Source of the DNA: Cristatella mucedo
Lineage: Eukaryota; Bryozoa; Phylactolaemata; Cristatellidae
DNA length: 64,000 bases
Direction of reading: 5' to 3'
NCBI GenBank assembly: GCA_009760855.2
Contig: WPIO01000043.1
Coordinates: 3,370,501-3,434,500 of the forward strand
Shown: positions 43,101 through 56,600 of the stretch, piece by piece
Layout: the number at the start of each line of letters is the position of its first letter
How positions within the stretch are numbered: position 1 is the first letter of the stretch
Program-made: the position numbers and the translations under genes
Notes under the pieces: generated by a model
What the model was told of the DNA's origin: nothing
Database searches by the model: none
What the model saw: the letters and a program-made list of their open reading frames with translations, nothing else

Positions 43101-44613
43101 TCATGACAATTAGGTGCGTATAGAAAGATACATAGGATCGTACCAGTCTCCTGGCAGGTTTTTGGGTTATGGAAGGATCAGTTGGCTTTCTAGGTAGCAA
43201 TAGTGAAAGAAATAGTACGGCATTATCATTGAGCTCTGCGATCACTTTATAATTTTTCTGCACTTCATAGATCAAAGTGAATAGATGTAAAACAATTAGT
43301 AATTCTAATTTAATTACTGTAAAGTCACATTTTTAGCATCCATAGGCAAATAAAGGATGGTTAAAATTGAAGGATATTACGGAGGTTAGGAATTTTCTTA
43401 GCTCAGCTGGTCTGTCCCAGTAGTTAAGGTGCTCGCCCAGACCAAGATCTGGCTGAGGTCATGGTCTGGAGCCTAGTGGCGTATGTAAAGCCCCTGAAGA
43501 AAGATTAGGCTCTCTTAAGGTGTTATGCAAATGAACTGTATTAATTATTTCAATAACATATAAGTCAGGGATTAGGAAAATAGCTCTAGGCTTTACTGTA
43601 AGCTCACAGGAACTGAGAGAACAGCTTAAAGACTGGTTAGAGGTTACCGTGTCAGTAACCCCTAAAGTTAAATGGTTAAAGTTAGTTGCTTTTATGCAAA
43701 GCTACACGAAAGTAATCGCGGCGGATTGGCAGAGTAAAGTAAAGGTTAGATGATTCAAAGCCTAATTTACCTGTGCAGATTGGCGGAAGAGCCTATTTCG
43801 GCTATCGCCAAACTTGCAGCAGAAAACAGCGATCATCTATCGGCAGAACTCGAACCCGTGACCCATGAACCCACGACCCAGGTCGTGAAACTCGAGCAAC
43901 GTAACCCTACCCCTCAAGTAGGGCGGCGAGCTAAGCAATGTTACATGCTAAGGACGGATCGAACACGATTCAGGAAGTGACGTTTCTGTCATATTTTCCA
44001 CCTGATTAATATTATATCGTCGGTCACGCGAATGAGAGCATTTCCAGTAGAATGGTGTCTTTTGAATTACAGCAGCATTTATCCTGCTAAATTCCTTCCT
44101 GATACGCGCTCTATAGGCAAGTGAGCGAGTAATTTTGGCGTAATCTTCGAAAGTGCTAAGTGTATCCCGCGTGGAGATTTGCCTCGTGCTATGTAATAGG
44201 CAGCCATTTCAAGTCTTCGCATGTCAATGGAATGCTTGCTCTGGCCGGAGATTAGAGGTGTAATTCGGCAGTCAATTCAATAAACTGACAATAAGCGTTT
44301 CTGCCTAGTGTGGCATTATCTGAAAGTCTTGGTCAATCAAGGAAGAAGAGCTCAGACAAGTCCAATTAAACAGTTTAAGGTCATTTGATCCGGCAGCCTC
44401 ATTTAAAAATGCACAAGGTGGCGGCGCAGCCTTAGCGGCAGTAAATTTCACTTTTCTTTGGCTCTAGGCAAACTTGTGCTGCAGACGAACGACAGACGAA
44501 CGAATCCACCACCTCGATCGCCAAATGGGAGAACCTCATCTTTTGGGCTAAGCTCACAGCAGTTATACACGCGCACACACACACGCACGCGCACACACAC
44601 ACACACGCACACG

Positions 44614-44663
<50 letters not shown>

Positions 44664-47600
44664 TATATATATATACACACACATATATCTATATATATAT
44701 ATATATATACATATATGTCTAAAAGTGATCTGCCTTTACATCTTAATGTGAGTTCAATTCCTGAAGACCCAATCTTCAATTACAGACTCAAGAGTAAAGA
44801 TACAGGCTAAGGCTTTTACCGCATTAGGTAAATGAGGCCTACAATCAGACCAGCTTCCATTTTAATGACATTAACTTTTAGATTACATATATGAGCCGAC
44901 AGTGATTCTATTGAGGTTTTCGCCGTTCACAATTAAAAATGCTGGTTACAGCCACATAGATTGTCCTAAAGTTGATTGATTTCGTTTTTTCGCGCCACAT
45001 AATTTTCTTTCGCTTCTTAAATTTGTATCCAGTCTGTTGGCATCATATGCGTTAACACTATGTTATTCAGTGGCTATTAGTAAGCAAGTGTTCTCTGCCC
45101 AAGCTTACAGAGCTCACTTAAACTAAGTAGCTCGCAAATAGAACTGTGAGCTCATTTTTATTGAAACGGCATTACCTTCGCGTGTACAGAAAGTAAGCTC
45201 GCAGACAAAGTATTGCCCGATTTTGACGCTGTTACATCGCAGGACTTGATCCGGCCGAGCCCTACTTCGAGGGGTTGAGCCCAGAGATTCGATTGGACCC
45301 CAGCGACGCTCTCTTTGTGGACGTCATACACACCGACGGAAACTCGATCCTGCAGCTTCCGCTAGGAAAAGGAGGTACTAGCGCTCGAGAGATTTCTCGA
45401 GGCTCTCCATCTTTACTATTGCTCGCAGTTTTGCGTCAAACTAGGATGTTGGAGGTTTGTTCAAGGAAAAGCAGGCTCAGTAGATCGCGTGCACGAAACT
45501 TCATTCCACGGCACGCGATTCCATCACTGCACGCACATTTCCACGGCTATCTAGCTGGCTGGCCGCTTAATTAAACCAGTGTGTCTTAGCCCAGGGGTTA
45601 TGTGCTCACTCTTCATTATCTAGGTCAATGGTTCAACTCTTGTAGTGGTGAGACCCATTATTGCCCACTGTAAACGGCATATAGCCATAAAGGCTCTATT
45701 TTCGCTTTGTAAATGTGGACGCCCAATCAGCTAACTCTTTTATCATTGCAACCTGCCTACATACTAATAACACTTTGTGCTTTTAGGTTCATTGTTTTGT
45801 CTGAGGGTGGCAGGTGACCACTACATGTTTAATTTAATTCAAAAGCATAGACTTTGCTATATATTCTTCCCGGATCAACAGCTATTACTTCGGAATATGT
45901 ATCTCCGTCTGTAACGCCACAAAGCCACAACGATTATATGGGCGTTACGCAGGAGAGGTTTTTATAGCTCACTCACAGCCTAAGCGGTTTTAGTTACCCA
46001 TTCGGTAGCCAACAGACTTCATTTCACGAAACAAAGAGAAAGAGGGAAACATCACAGAGTCAGGGGAGCAGTTGAGTTAGTGAGTAGCATGGAAGTAGCA
46101 GCTCAGGACAACTGAACAGGATGAGCCATAGTCGGCAGCAAGAGAGTGGGTGTCGTTGCGTAAGAATCGTGGAAGCTAGTTCCACTGTCTTGGACCTGCC
46201 AAGCTAAAGCTTTTGTCACCAACGGTCTTTAAGCGGAGGAATGGAACTGCTATCTAATTGCCCATGGACGACCTGAGGGCACGAGGAGGCTGAAAGTGTT
46301 GCAGCAGTTCAGCTAGGTATGGAGGAGCCGAGCCTGCGGCGGACCTTGTGGGTCAGCGGAAGAACTTTGCTCTGTATCTGTTGATAAACCAGCATACATC
46401 CCAGCTCTTTTAGCAAAAGAGACACTTAGTCAAACCTTCTGGATTTTCAAACCAGCCTTGCAGCCATATTCATCTGCAGAGGCCCAGTTGCTTTTTTCCG
46501 GTAGCACAGCCAAAAGGGAATATGATTTGAATGTTTTTCTCTGCCTAACGGGCACCAATATTTTTAGAGTTTGTCAAAACTAGCCGGTTTCTGGAATGCT
46601 CTCGAAAGCATAATCAAGATAATGGTGATACTCTGCACTAGCTGAACCGCAGAGAGCTTATCATAATACTAGTCCTGAAAGTAAACTCGATTACAGCTCG
46701 CATGAGTAAAAATGAAATTTACATAAAGAGGGAGTGCCGCTATCACAAAGTCCCTGTAAATTTCGTCAAGTGAGCAGACGTCGTGAAGACAGTCGACGGA
46801 TGGTGACGCACTACTGCGCACTTTCGGCACTAAAAGCTTAAGATATCGAGTGTCAAAAATATCTGCTTGTAAGTACAAGTTAAGGCATTGAACGGCTGCC
46901 AATTAGGCTGCCGCCTACATTTCGCTGGCGTTTGGTCTACAAGCCCTCAGCCGCGAATGTCGGTGAATGGGCGCGATCTCCGATTCTCTCTGATCCTGCC
47001 CCGTCCACTTCGGTCCATCCCTGTTCACTCTTGTTCATTCCAATTCTTCTCCGGTCCGCCGCGGTCCACTCTGGTCAAATCTGGTCTCGTTCTTGCACTT
47101 GACGCAGATATTAACTGCAGTGTAAAAAGGAATTCGTTTGCACAGCCCGCCAGCACCGGCCTCAAGCCCATAAGTTGAAGTGTAAAGTCAAGGCTACGAA
47201 GCCGTATTTCAATCGTCGAATGAAAAATTCTCGATCGCTAAAGCGGTAGTTAAAGCCACGAGAGCGTGGATGTAATTAAGCTTTTAATGTACCGCCGTCT
47301 GTAACTCCACAAAGCCGTAAAGACTATGTGGGTGTTACTAAGGAGAGTATTGCATTGCAAGCTCACAGCCTAAGCGGCTTTCGGTAAGCATTCAGTAGCC
47401 AACCGACTTCATCTCACGCAACAAATAAAAAGTGGGTAGCATAGCAGAGTCGGGAGAGCAGTTGAGGTAGTGAGTGGTGTGGAAGTAGCAGCTCAGGCCC
47501 ACTGAAAATAATGAGCCGTCGTCGGCAGCAGGAAAGTAGTTGTCGTTGCTTAAGAATTGTGGAAGCGAGTTCCACAGTCTAGGACCTGTAGAGCCAAAGG

Positions 47601-50600
47601 TTCTGTCGCCAACAGTCTTCAAGTGGAAGACTGGAGCGGCTAATGTACCGTCCATACGTGACCTGAGGGAAAGAGGACACTGCAAGTGTTGCTGCTGTTC
47701 AGCCAGGTATGGCGGAGCCTGTGGCGACCTTGTCGGTCAGCGCAAGAACTTTGCTCTGTATCTGTTGATAAACCGGTAGCCATTCCAGCTCTTTTAGCAA
47801 AAGAGACACTTGTTCAAGATTTCTGGATTTACAAACCAGCCTTGCAGCCACATTCATCTGCAGTGGCCTAGTTGCTTTCTTTTGGTTGCCCAGCCAAAAA
47901 GAAATATAAATAATCAAGCCGAGACAGAAATAAGGAGCTAGTTGAATCTTTTGCAAGCCATCGTGAAAGACAGCTCTTAATCTTAGATAGAACTTAAAAC
48001 ACACTTATTTAGGACAGAATTTAGTGGGTCGCTGTGATTCATTCTTCATGTTCTTATGCGTGCTGACACTGTGCATGCTGCCACTATAGCCACATAACCA
48101 CATTTGCATGCTGACCCTATGCATGTCACCCCTAACCATGTTATTCATTTTGTTTGTTTATCAAGCATAATTTTAATCACCATTCAATTGCATTTCCCTT
48201 TGCAGCAAATGTAAAGTACTTAGAAAAAGATTGAGTTCTCTGAGGGCGCTTTATCAAGTGCATTATTATTCTTGTTATTATTATAGGGATCGGACGTGTT
48301 GGCTAGCTGTTGAAGCAGTCTTCTGAATGATGCTTTGGAAATCTACGCAGCTGTCAAAAAAGACACCTAAATTTCGAACACAAGGCGTTGGTCGCACAAC
48401 ACCATTACCTGTTAGAAGAGCAAAGCCTTTTAATCCAGCCACACGCTTAGGGTGTCCCATGAGCAGCAGTTCGGTTTTATTGTAATTAAGTTTCAATAAG
48501 TTTGTCGTTCTCAAGATGTGAAACGCACCACGAAGGAACAAAAAACTAGTTCAGCAGTCATATTTTCAAAAGTGATGCACCGGAAGTGTGAGACGTACAG
48601 CCGCCAACACCCTTGAACTTCAATCGCGACCGAATGGTGCCGTGTGCCTGAGTTACGCCAAGCATTTCAGCTGAAAACATCCGCTTGAAATACACTACAG
48701 AACTGCAAATGTTCTTATACCTAATGAATAAAGAATACATAAAAAATTTGATCGCAGCTGTACCGGAACTAAATCTCTATTTAGACACTTAAAATATGTG
48801 GAAAATGAAAAGTGTGGTTTAGCTAGTGAATACGGCTGATGGCCTAAGCCAAGGTAGGTGGCACACGCAGTGAGCATTGAGGGAATAAGATATTGAGAAG
48901 CGACGTCATTACACCCGAGTAGTCAGCAATTTGTGTAATTCGGTGCCTCAGTCGAGTAGGTGTTGAAATGACAACAATGGCTAAACCAGCTAGGTTTTGG
49001 CGGATCATTATTATTTGTGAGTATGTGATCATGCGACAATCTATGATCGAGGTGGCATAACAAATCGAGCCGTGAGATATGCAAGCAGTTGTGAATCCGG
49101 ACTCTTCGTTTGCAGCGCTGAGCTGATTTGAGCTCTAGGCTGGACAGCCTTTTAGTGTGTGTCCAGCTGCAATTGAATTACAATAAGCGCCCTCTGCTGT
49201 CAAATAGACGCCTACATTATGAATGCGGAAGTAACACTCACGAGTACCAGAGCTGTCCTTCTCTGCGGCGCTGCTGCTGCTACTTCCCTCTTGCGGCGGG
49301 CACGAATGGATGCAGCAAGTAGCTAGTCGCACTATCAGCTTTAGGCATCGCCAGTTTTCGTCGAGCGTCTGCTGAGACTAGCGCCACCATGAGCGAAGTG
49401 TTTGCGGGCAAGTTCTGAACGGACGCGGAAGCAGCCAGCCACGTTTGTAACGATGTCGCGACCCAGACTCAGCGAGTCAGTATCGATCTCCCTTCTCTTT
49501 GTGAATTGCTGAGGAAGGAGGCTCTTTTTCCGGAAGAAAGATTAAACCGTTGAAAATGTAAAAGTGTTGCCTTCTAAAATTTTGGACGCAAGCGAACTGC
49601 CACCGACGTGCACCTCCATTTTGGAAGGTTTCGGCCTGAAGCAGCCGAGTGGGCACGCCGACTTTTATCCTAATGGAGGCGAAACACAACCAAACTGCAA
49701 GAACAGCGTCGGAGATATTTTCACTAATGACAAAGGAATCTACGAAGGTGAGATCGAACATGCAATATAAGCGACGGATAAAAGTGTTCTGCTATTTGAT
49801 GTAGTATGCTGTCCTACGACTGATAATTCTTTTTATTTTGGATGCTTGACAACGTGATTACGCAGAATTTTTATTTTTCACTATTTGACTGATTCACAGC
49901 CTCTTGTGGCTCATATGCATGACCGCACTCACAAAAAGGGTCAATCACTCGATCAAATATTTACCGCAATAATATGCTGTCAACTCTTATGATTAGGAAA
50001 TTCTGCCTCACTTGCTTGACTTCATGCAGGTCTTATGCAGCCTGAAGGTTGTACCCTTCTCCGAATTTGGAATAATCTGTGGGTCACGAAATCTCAAGAT
50101 CCTTGAAATTGAGGGTGTCTTGAAGAAAATCTGTGCCTCAGCCCTGCAACTCACTCCTCTGTCCGACCTGCTCCCACTGGTGGAATGCTGTGAAGAGATA
50201 GTCGCCAATGATTGGGGATAATAATAAGAATGCACTTGATAAAGCGCCCTCATAGAGCTCTATCTCTTTCTAGGCGCTTCGCATTTGCTGCAAAGGAAAC
50301 ACGGTCGGATAGTGAGTGGTATAATGCTTGACAAACGACATGAATAACATGGTTAGGGGTGACATGCACAGGGTCAGCATGCAAGTGTGGTTAGTGGCAG
50401 CATGCAGAGTCAGCACGCATAAGCACATTAAAGGACCAATCACAGGAACCCATTAAATGCTGTCCTAAATAGGTGTGTTTTTAAGCTCTTTTTAAATTTG
50501 ATCAAGTCAGGGAATGCTCTGACGCAAGTCGGGAGTGAGTTCCAGGCTTTGGGAGCATACAAACTAAGTGGACGGTCTCCAAAGGATTCGAGGTCTGTAC

Positions 50601-53600
50601 GAGGTATTGGTAAACTGTTGGATTCCGAAAAGTAGATGGTACTATGCTTGGTCTGGTTTGCGAGTAGATCTGAGAGATAGCCTGGAGCCAAAGAATAGAG
50701 GGACCCAAAAGTGAGTGACAAACCTTTTGAATTCGATCCATTGCTAGACTGGTAGCCAGTGCAGGTTGGCGAGAAGTTACGTGATGTGGCAGCTGCGACA
50801 CTCACGACAGACAAGCCTAGCTGCAGAGTTTCGCAACGGCTGTAAGCGCCTGATTAGACATTGATTGGGAAGAGTGTGCACCCAGACTGTAAGAACACGG
50901 TTGGCTCTAATCCAGATGGCCCCGTGGTTTGCTGAATATATTAATTCAGCTAGCAAACCTAAGTGCAAGGTTGAGACAACATGCCGTTGTGATTAGGATT
51001 GACTTTCTGTCGTCTAGCGTATCCGGGTAATTACAGCTCATACACTCTTCCCTAGCGAAGGCAAAGTCCAGCCTCTATTAAAAAGCATATTAAAATCACA
51101 AGCGCACCCTCAAAAAATGCTGATATTGATCATGTCTTTTAACTAGTAGGCAATTATTGATTTGGCACTGCCAGCATGAGTGAGAGTCAAATCGGCTTCT
51201 AATGCTATTGAAAGAATATTTGAAGCCAAAAGCTCTTGACTCAGCTTTTTCTGGAAATGGCGCAAACCTTGCTACGTTACTAAATGGGTAACTATTGAAA
51301 CAGTGTGATTATACGTATCTCCGTCTGTAACTTCACAAAACCACAAAGACTATAAGGGCGTTACAAATGGGAGTTTGTACAGTCCACTCACAGCCTAAGT
51401 GGCTTTTAGTAACCAGCATTCGGTAGCCAACAGACTTCATTTGATGCAAGAAGAAGAAAGCGGGAAGCATCGCAGAGTCACGAGAACAGATGAGGTCACG
51501 AGAACAGATGAGGTCACGAGAACAGATGAGGTCACGAGAACAGATGAGGTCACCAGAACAGATGAGGTAGTGAGTAGCATGGAAGTAGCAACTCAGGATG
51601 GCTGGAAGGCATGTGCTATAGTCGGCAGCGCGAGACTAGTTGTCGTTTCCCAAGAAACCTATGCACTGTCGATTGCTTTCTCATTACAGTTCTGCTATGA
51701 GAATTTACTGGCTACGCTCGATATGAAGCGGCAGCCCTTGGCAGTCGTAGCCCTTGCTGCCCATACTAGTTGCTAAATTTATAGCTCAGAATATACTGAT
51801 GATTGGGAAGTAGAGCAGATTGTTTGTGCAAATTTACTAATATAACGTGAGGGCTAATGTTCTAGCTGCCTCATGCCATGGACGACCTGGCTGCCTTAAA
51901 AGAAACAGCATAGAGACAGGTTTTTTCTAGGCCTCTTTTCTCCTAGGTGCGAAGAATTTAGTTGCCTGCGACCACGCAAGAGCGGTCGATCTGTTCATCT
52001 ACTCCATCAACAGCTGCGGTTTCAACGCCTATACGTGCGGCGATTACAGCCAATTCCTGACAGCCAAGTGCCCTCTTTCCTGCACTGATGCCGACCGTAG
52101 AAGCGGCAAGTGCAACCGGATGGGGCTGTATGCTCAAAAACCTCTGGCGGCTCAAGTGAGCTACTTCCTGCTAAGCTCCGGAATCGAGCCTTATTGTGGT
52201 TAGTTCGCTGGCGCTTAAAGCCCTAGTTCCAGTTTAGGCAATCACTTCCTATAATGTCGCTACCGTGCAAAGCACCTTGCCTTTTAGCAACGACTTATGC
52301 GATTCAAATTGACGTCGACCCAGCTGGCACGACCATGAAAGGCAAGATATCTGTTATTTTAAAAGGCAAAGGCGGAGCATCCGGCCTCATTCTTCTCGCT
52401 GACGAGTAAGTGGATTTTACAGCAACGAGCTTACCAGTTTAATGTCTTTTCAGAACCTAGATGAAGCTCGTTAGCTTTATAAATCGTTAATATTCGCTTT
52501 TTGGTGGCTGGATTTCCATTGCACACCACATCTAATCTGATTAGGCTGGTTGTATCAGCGAGTAATGGTGATAATGATAATAGGAAAACTAATAGGTCAT
52601 TTATAGAGCAGAATAAGAGTGCTTGATCTTTATTCAGGTGTTATACAGGTTGCTGAAAGAGAAACAGGATTAGTGGCATGCACAGCTTTAACCAAGCAAA
52701 GGCTAGTATGCATTATACTAAGGCTAGCAAACATGACGACATTTCTGGACACGCTTAGTAAATCTGTCTAGAAATAGGTACTGAATCGTTCACAGGAACG
52801 CACGCAAAAACCTAGCCGTAAAAATTCTTTCTAAGTCGGGCTAAGAGAAAGCTGAGTGGAACTAATAATTATTTATTAGGCGTTTCAATACCGTAATGTA
52901 TTTCCGTCTATAACTCCACAAAACCACAAAGACTGTGCGGGTGTTACGCTTTTTGTATAGCCCTATCACAGCCTAAGCGGTCTACGGTAAGGATTTGGTA
53001 GCCAATAGGTATTATTTCATGTAGCAACGAGAAAATGAGCAGCAAAGCTGAGTCAGGAGAGCAGTTGAGATAGTGAGTAGTACGGAAGTACCAGCTCAGT
53101 ACGGCGCAATGAAGTGCCGTAGTCGGCAGCGGGAGATTAGTTGTTGTTGCGTAAGAATTGTGGAAATGAGTATCACAGCCTAGGATCTGTAGAGAAAACC
53201 TTCTGTTGCTCACGGCCTTTAAGGGGAGGAATGGAACAGCTACTTTATTGTCCATACTGAAGCTGATGGCGCAAGGAGGCTGAATCTGATTTCAGCAGTT
53301 CAGCTAGGTGAGAATGATCCCAGCCGTGGCGGGCCTTGTGGATCATCTTCAGAACTCAGCTCTTTATCCGTTGATCAAATGGCAACCATCCAAGTTATTT
53401 CAGTAACTGAGATTTTTTCACTAGCCTCTCATCCATAGTGATCGCCAGCTGCAGTGAGCTAGTGGCTTATTTGGTAGCCTAGCCTAAAGGGAATCACAAT
53501 ATTCTAATAATAATTACAGCCGAGACACAACCAAGGAGCTAGTTAAATTTTGTGCAAGCCGCCGTGGAAGACAGTTTATAATCTTAGATAAGGATTAAAC

Positions 53601-56600
53601 GTGACGGCTAGCTGTGGAAGTTTTGTTTTTAACTGAGGTTTCAAAACTAAGACAGCTGGTGAAGATGACACATAAATTTCGAGGGCAAGGTGATGATCGC
53701 ATAACAGCATGGCATGCTAGAAGAGCAAAGCCTTCTAGTCCAGCCCTACGCTCGTGGTGTCCCATAAGTAGCTGGTCCATTTCATTAGGCACCGCTTAAG
53801 ACATAATCTTTGGGTTAGATATAAATAAAGCCATACTAACTTGACGGAATATCAGCTTAGACCAAACGATAGTCGGGAGTCGGCGTCGTCGTGCGAATCA
53901 TTTAAGAGGGGAGACGATTCCGTCGGGTACAGTTACACCCGGAGCCGACATTATCAGATGCATCGCTGTAATAGGCCACTGACTCTTTCCTAGGGGCTTC
54001 CGACAATTGGCTGCCTGTGTAAATGCCAATGTCTGTCTCGTCTTTTACTTAATGTCGGCTGCGTCCACACTCGAGTCGCAGCTTCTTAGCACTTGTCAGA
54101 CGCCAAATGGCCAGAGTTGACTGGAACCACTGTGATCGTGAAGGCGTGTGAAGTCATTTCTTACGTGCTGTAAACATACTGATTGATATACTGTAGATTT
54201 GTAATCGTTTCCAGCTAGTACTTGTATAAATAATTGCACTAAAAGTGCTCAAGTGACTTAAAATTGGTATTCAATGCTCCATTTGCCTGCCGAATTAGCT
54301 GCACCACAGAGAAATATTCCGTTCGTTGGGCACAGTCTTCAGCAATTAAGTAATTACACGACTAACTGCCTCTGAAATAATGCAATTTTTGTGCAAAACA
54401 TCCATAGTTTAACTCGTCCATCATTAACGTCTAAGTTGCCATATCGACCCATGTCTCAACCGTATCTACTGGTTCCACATCAAGCAGCACATTGACTTGA
54501 AAGTCATGTAACTAATTTAGAGGCCTCCTTTCTCCGGCGTATCAGAAATGTTTACTCATCAGAAATCCGTCATCGCGCAAGTTACGTTGACCTGATTCTC
54601 TTAGCTGTACCTTGGACTCTCATCCTTGAGGGACTGCGATTCAATTCCGACTAACCATGATAAGACATTTGTAAAGCTTCCTAAGAGAGCTAAATTGTTT
54701 CTCTTGGCAGTTAAAATATGCTGGAACAGAACATGTCGAATCCTTAAGTACGTGTAAGCATCAGTAAATGAAAGACAAATCACAAGGTTCAAAGACATGC
54801 CGTAAATATAAAATAGTTCTTAGTCACCTTTAATAGTTTGCCTATTTTTAGGGATGAAGTGGTCAGTTGAGAGTTTTTCCAGGACCTTAAAGGGGGTAAA
54901 ATATGAGGCACAATTTTCCAATGACTTGAGACGGAACGACAGGCAGCTAAGTGACTTGAATGCAAAATTGAGCGCTCCAACACGAAGCATATGTAGGAAA
55001 GTTTTCCGGATGGGTTTTCTTGAGCAAGAAAATAATAGGACCTAAAAGTGAGTGACACAACTTAAAGTCAATACACTATTTGGTGGATTAAGTGCGATTC
55101 TTCGCAAATTTGTTTAAAACTGCAGTTGTGACATTCACGATTGACCAGCTTTTCAGACACTGTAGGCCTCTGAATGCACAGACAGGAAGATTAAGAATAG
55201 TAGGTTACAGTCTTCTAGAGGGTCATCGAAAATGCTATGACCAGGTTTGCTGTGATATCCTAGCTAAGCGCTCTCGATATTTGAAATGTTGCATAGCTGA
55301 AAAAATACAAACTTTTAATTGGTGCCAATGTGATCACACAGTGAAAGTTCATGAAGACATCAATATTTTGCACATCTGCAATACAAGATGTGCTCACCGA
55401 CTCCATTTTGATTGGTGGTTTTTTCCTATGATTAGGCAACAGTATGTTTGACCACGACAAGTACTATTGATGTCATTCACTATAAGTAATTGTGCTGCCA
55501 TCTATGTAGAAAGTGCCATCAAATCAAGCTGCATTCTAGTCGAGGTAGCTCGACGTCCTGGAAGCAGAGAGGGATCTAAGCGCAGGTGCTGTAGATTGTA
55601 TTGGGCTTTTCGAGCTGTTTGCTATAGCTTTTGCTATACAAGGTAAGAACTGTAAAACGAATTTAGAGCAGCTTTTGGAAGCTAATCCTCTGTCTCGTCA
55701 CTTTAAGTGAAGTGAGAAGAAAGAGTGCCAATAGATTATTGATAAAAATGCAGTGTCAGAATTCACAAGCCGACAAAGACAAAAAGTCGCACGAAGAAAA
55801 TTATCATTAATGTTATTGCTGCTGATCTGGAAATCAACACCTTGGAGCCTGCTAATTTGACGACAGCGAGTACATGATAATAATAGTAATTCACTTGATA
55901 AAGCGCCCTCAGCGAACTTAATCTCTCTTTAGGTGCTTTACATTTGCTGCAAAGTGAAATGCAATTGAATGGCAAGTAAAATCATGCTAGAAAAACAAAC
56001 AAAATGAATAATATGGTTAGGGGTGACATGCACAGGGTTAGCATGCAAATGTGGCTAGTGGCAGCATGCACAATGTCAGCACGCATAAGCACATCAAGGA
56101 CGAATCACAGGGACCCGCTAAATGCTGTCCTAAATAGGTGGTTTTTAGGTTCCTTTTAAATGTGGTCAGGTCAGGGGATGTTCTGAAGCAGGTTGGGAGG
56201 GAGTCCAGGCTGTGGGAGCATGCGAATTAAATGCACGGTCTCCAAAGGATTTAAGGTTTGCACGAGGTATTTGTAGACTGTTGGATTCCGAAAAGCGGGT
56301 GGTACGATGCTTGGCCTGATGGGGTAGTATATCTGAAAGATAGGCTGGAGCCATAGAATGAAGGGACCTAAAAGTGAGCGACAAAACCTGTTCATGTAGG
56401 CGATGCCTTTGAAGCGGCCAGCTCTTTCACTTTGCAGGACCCTGGAGTTTCAGCCTGGTCGGACTTATAGCTTCTTGGTTCCCAGTCCTGCCGAACTTGG
56501 CCAGATCGTGGGCATCGAAGCGAAATGGCAGCTCGACCTTGACTGGTGGAATGTCATATCGAAAGCGTGCATCGGACTCAAGCTCTGCAACTCAGACATA

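Noticed and set aside
51477-51566. CRISPR-like array
   Set aside because: Units are directly adjacent without spacers, in an animal genome.
51399-51776. Repeat protein with VTRTDE units
   Set aside because: An antisense reading of LINE-B with an 18-bp expansion; not conserved as coding.
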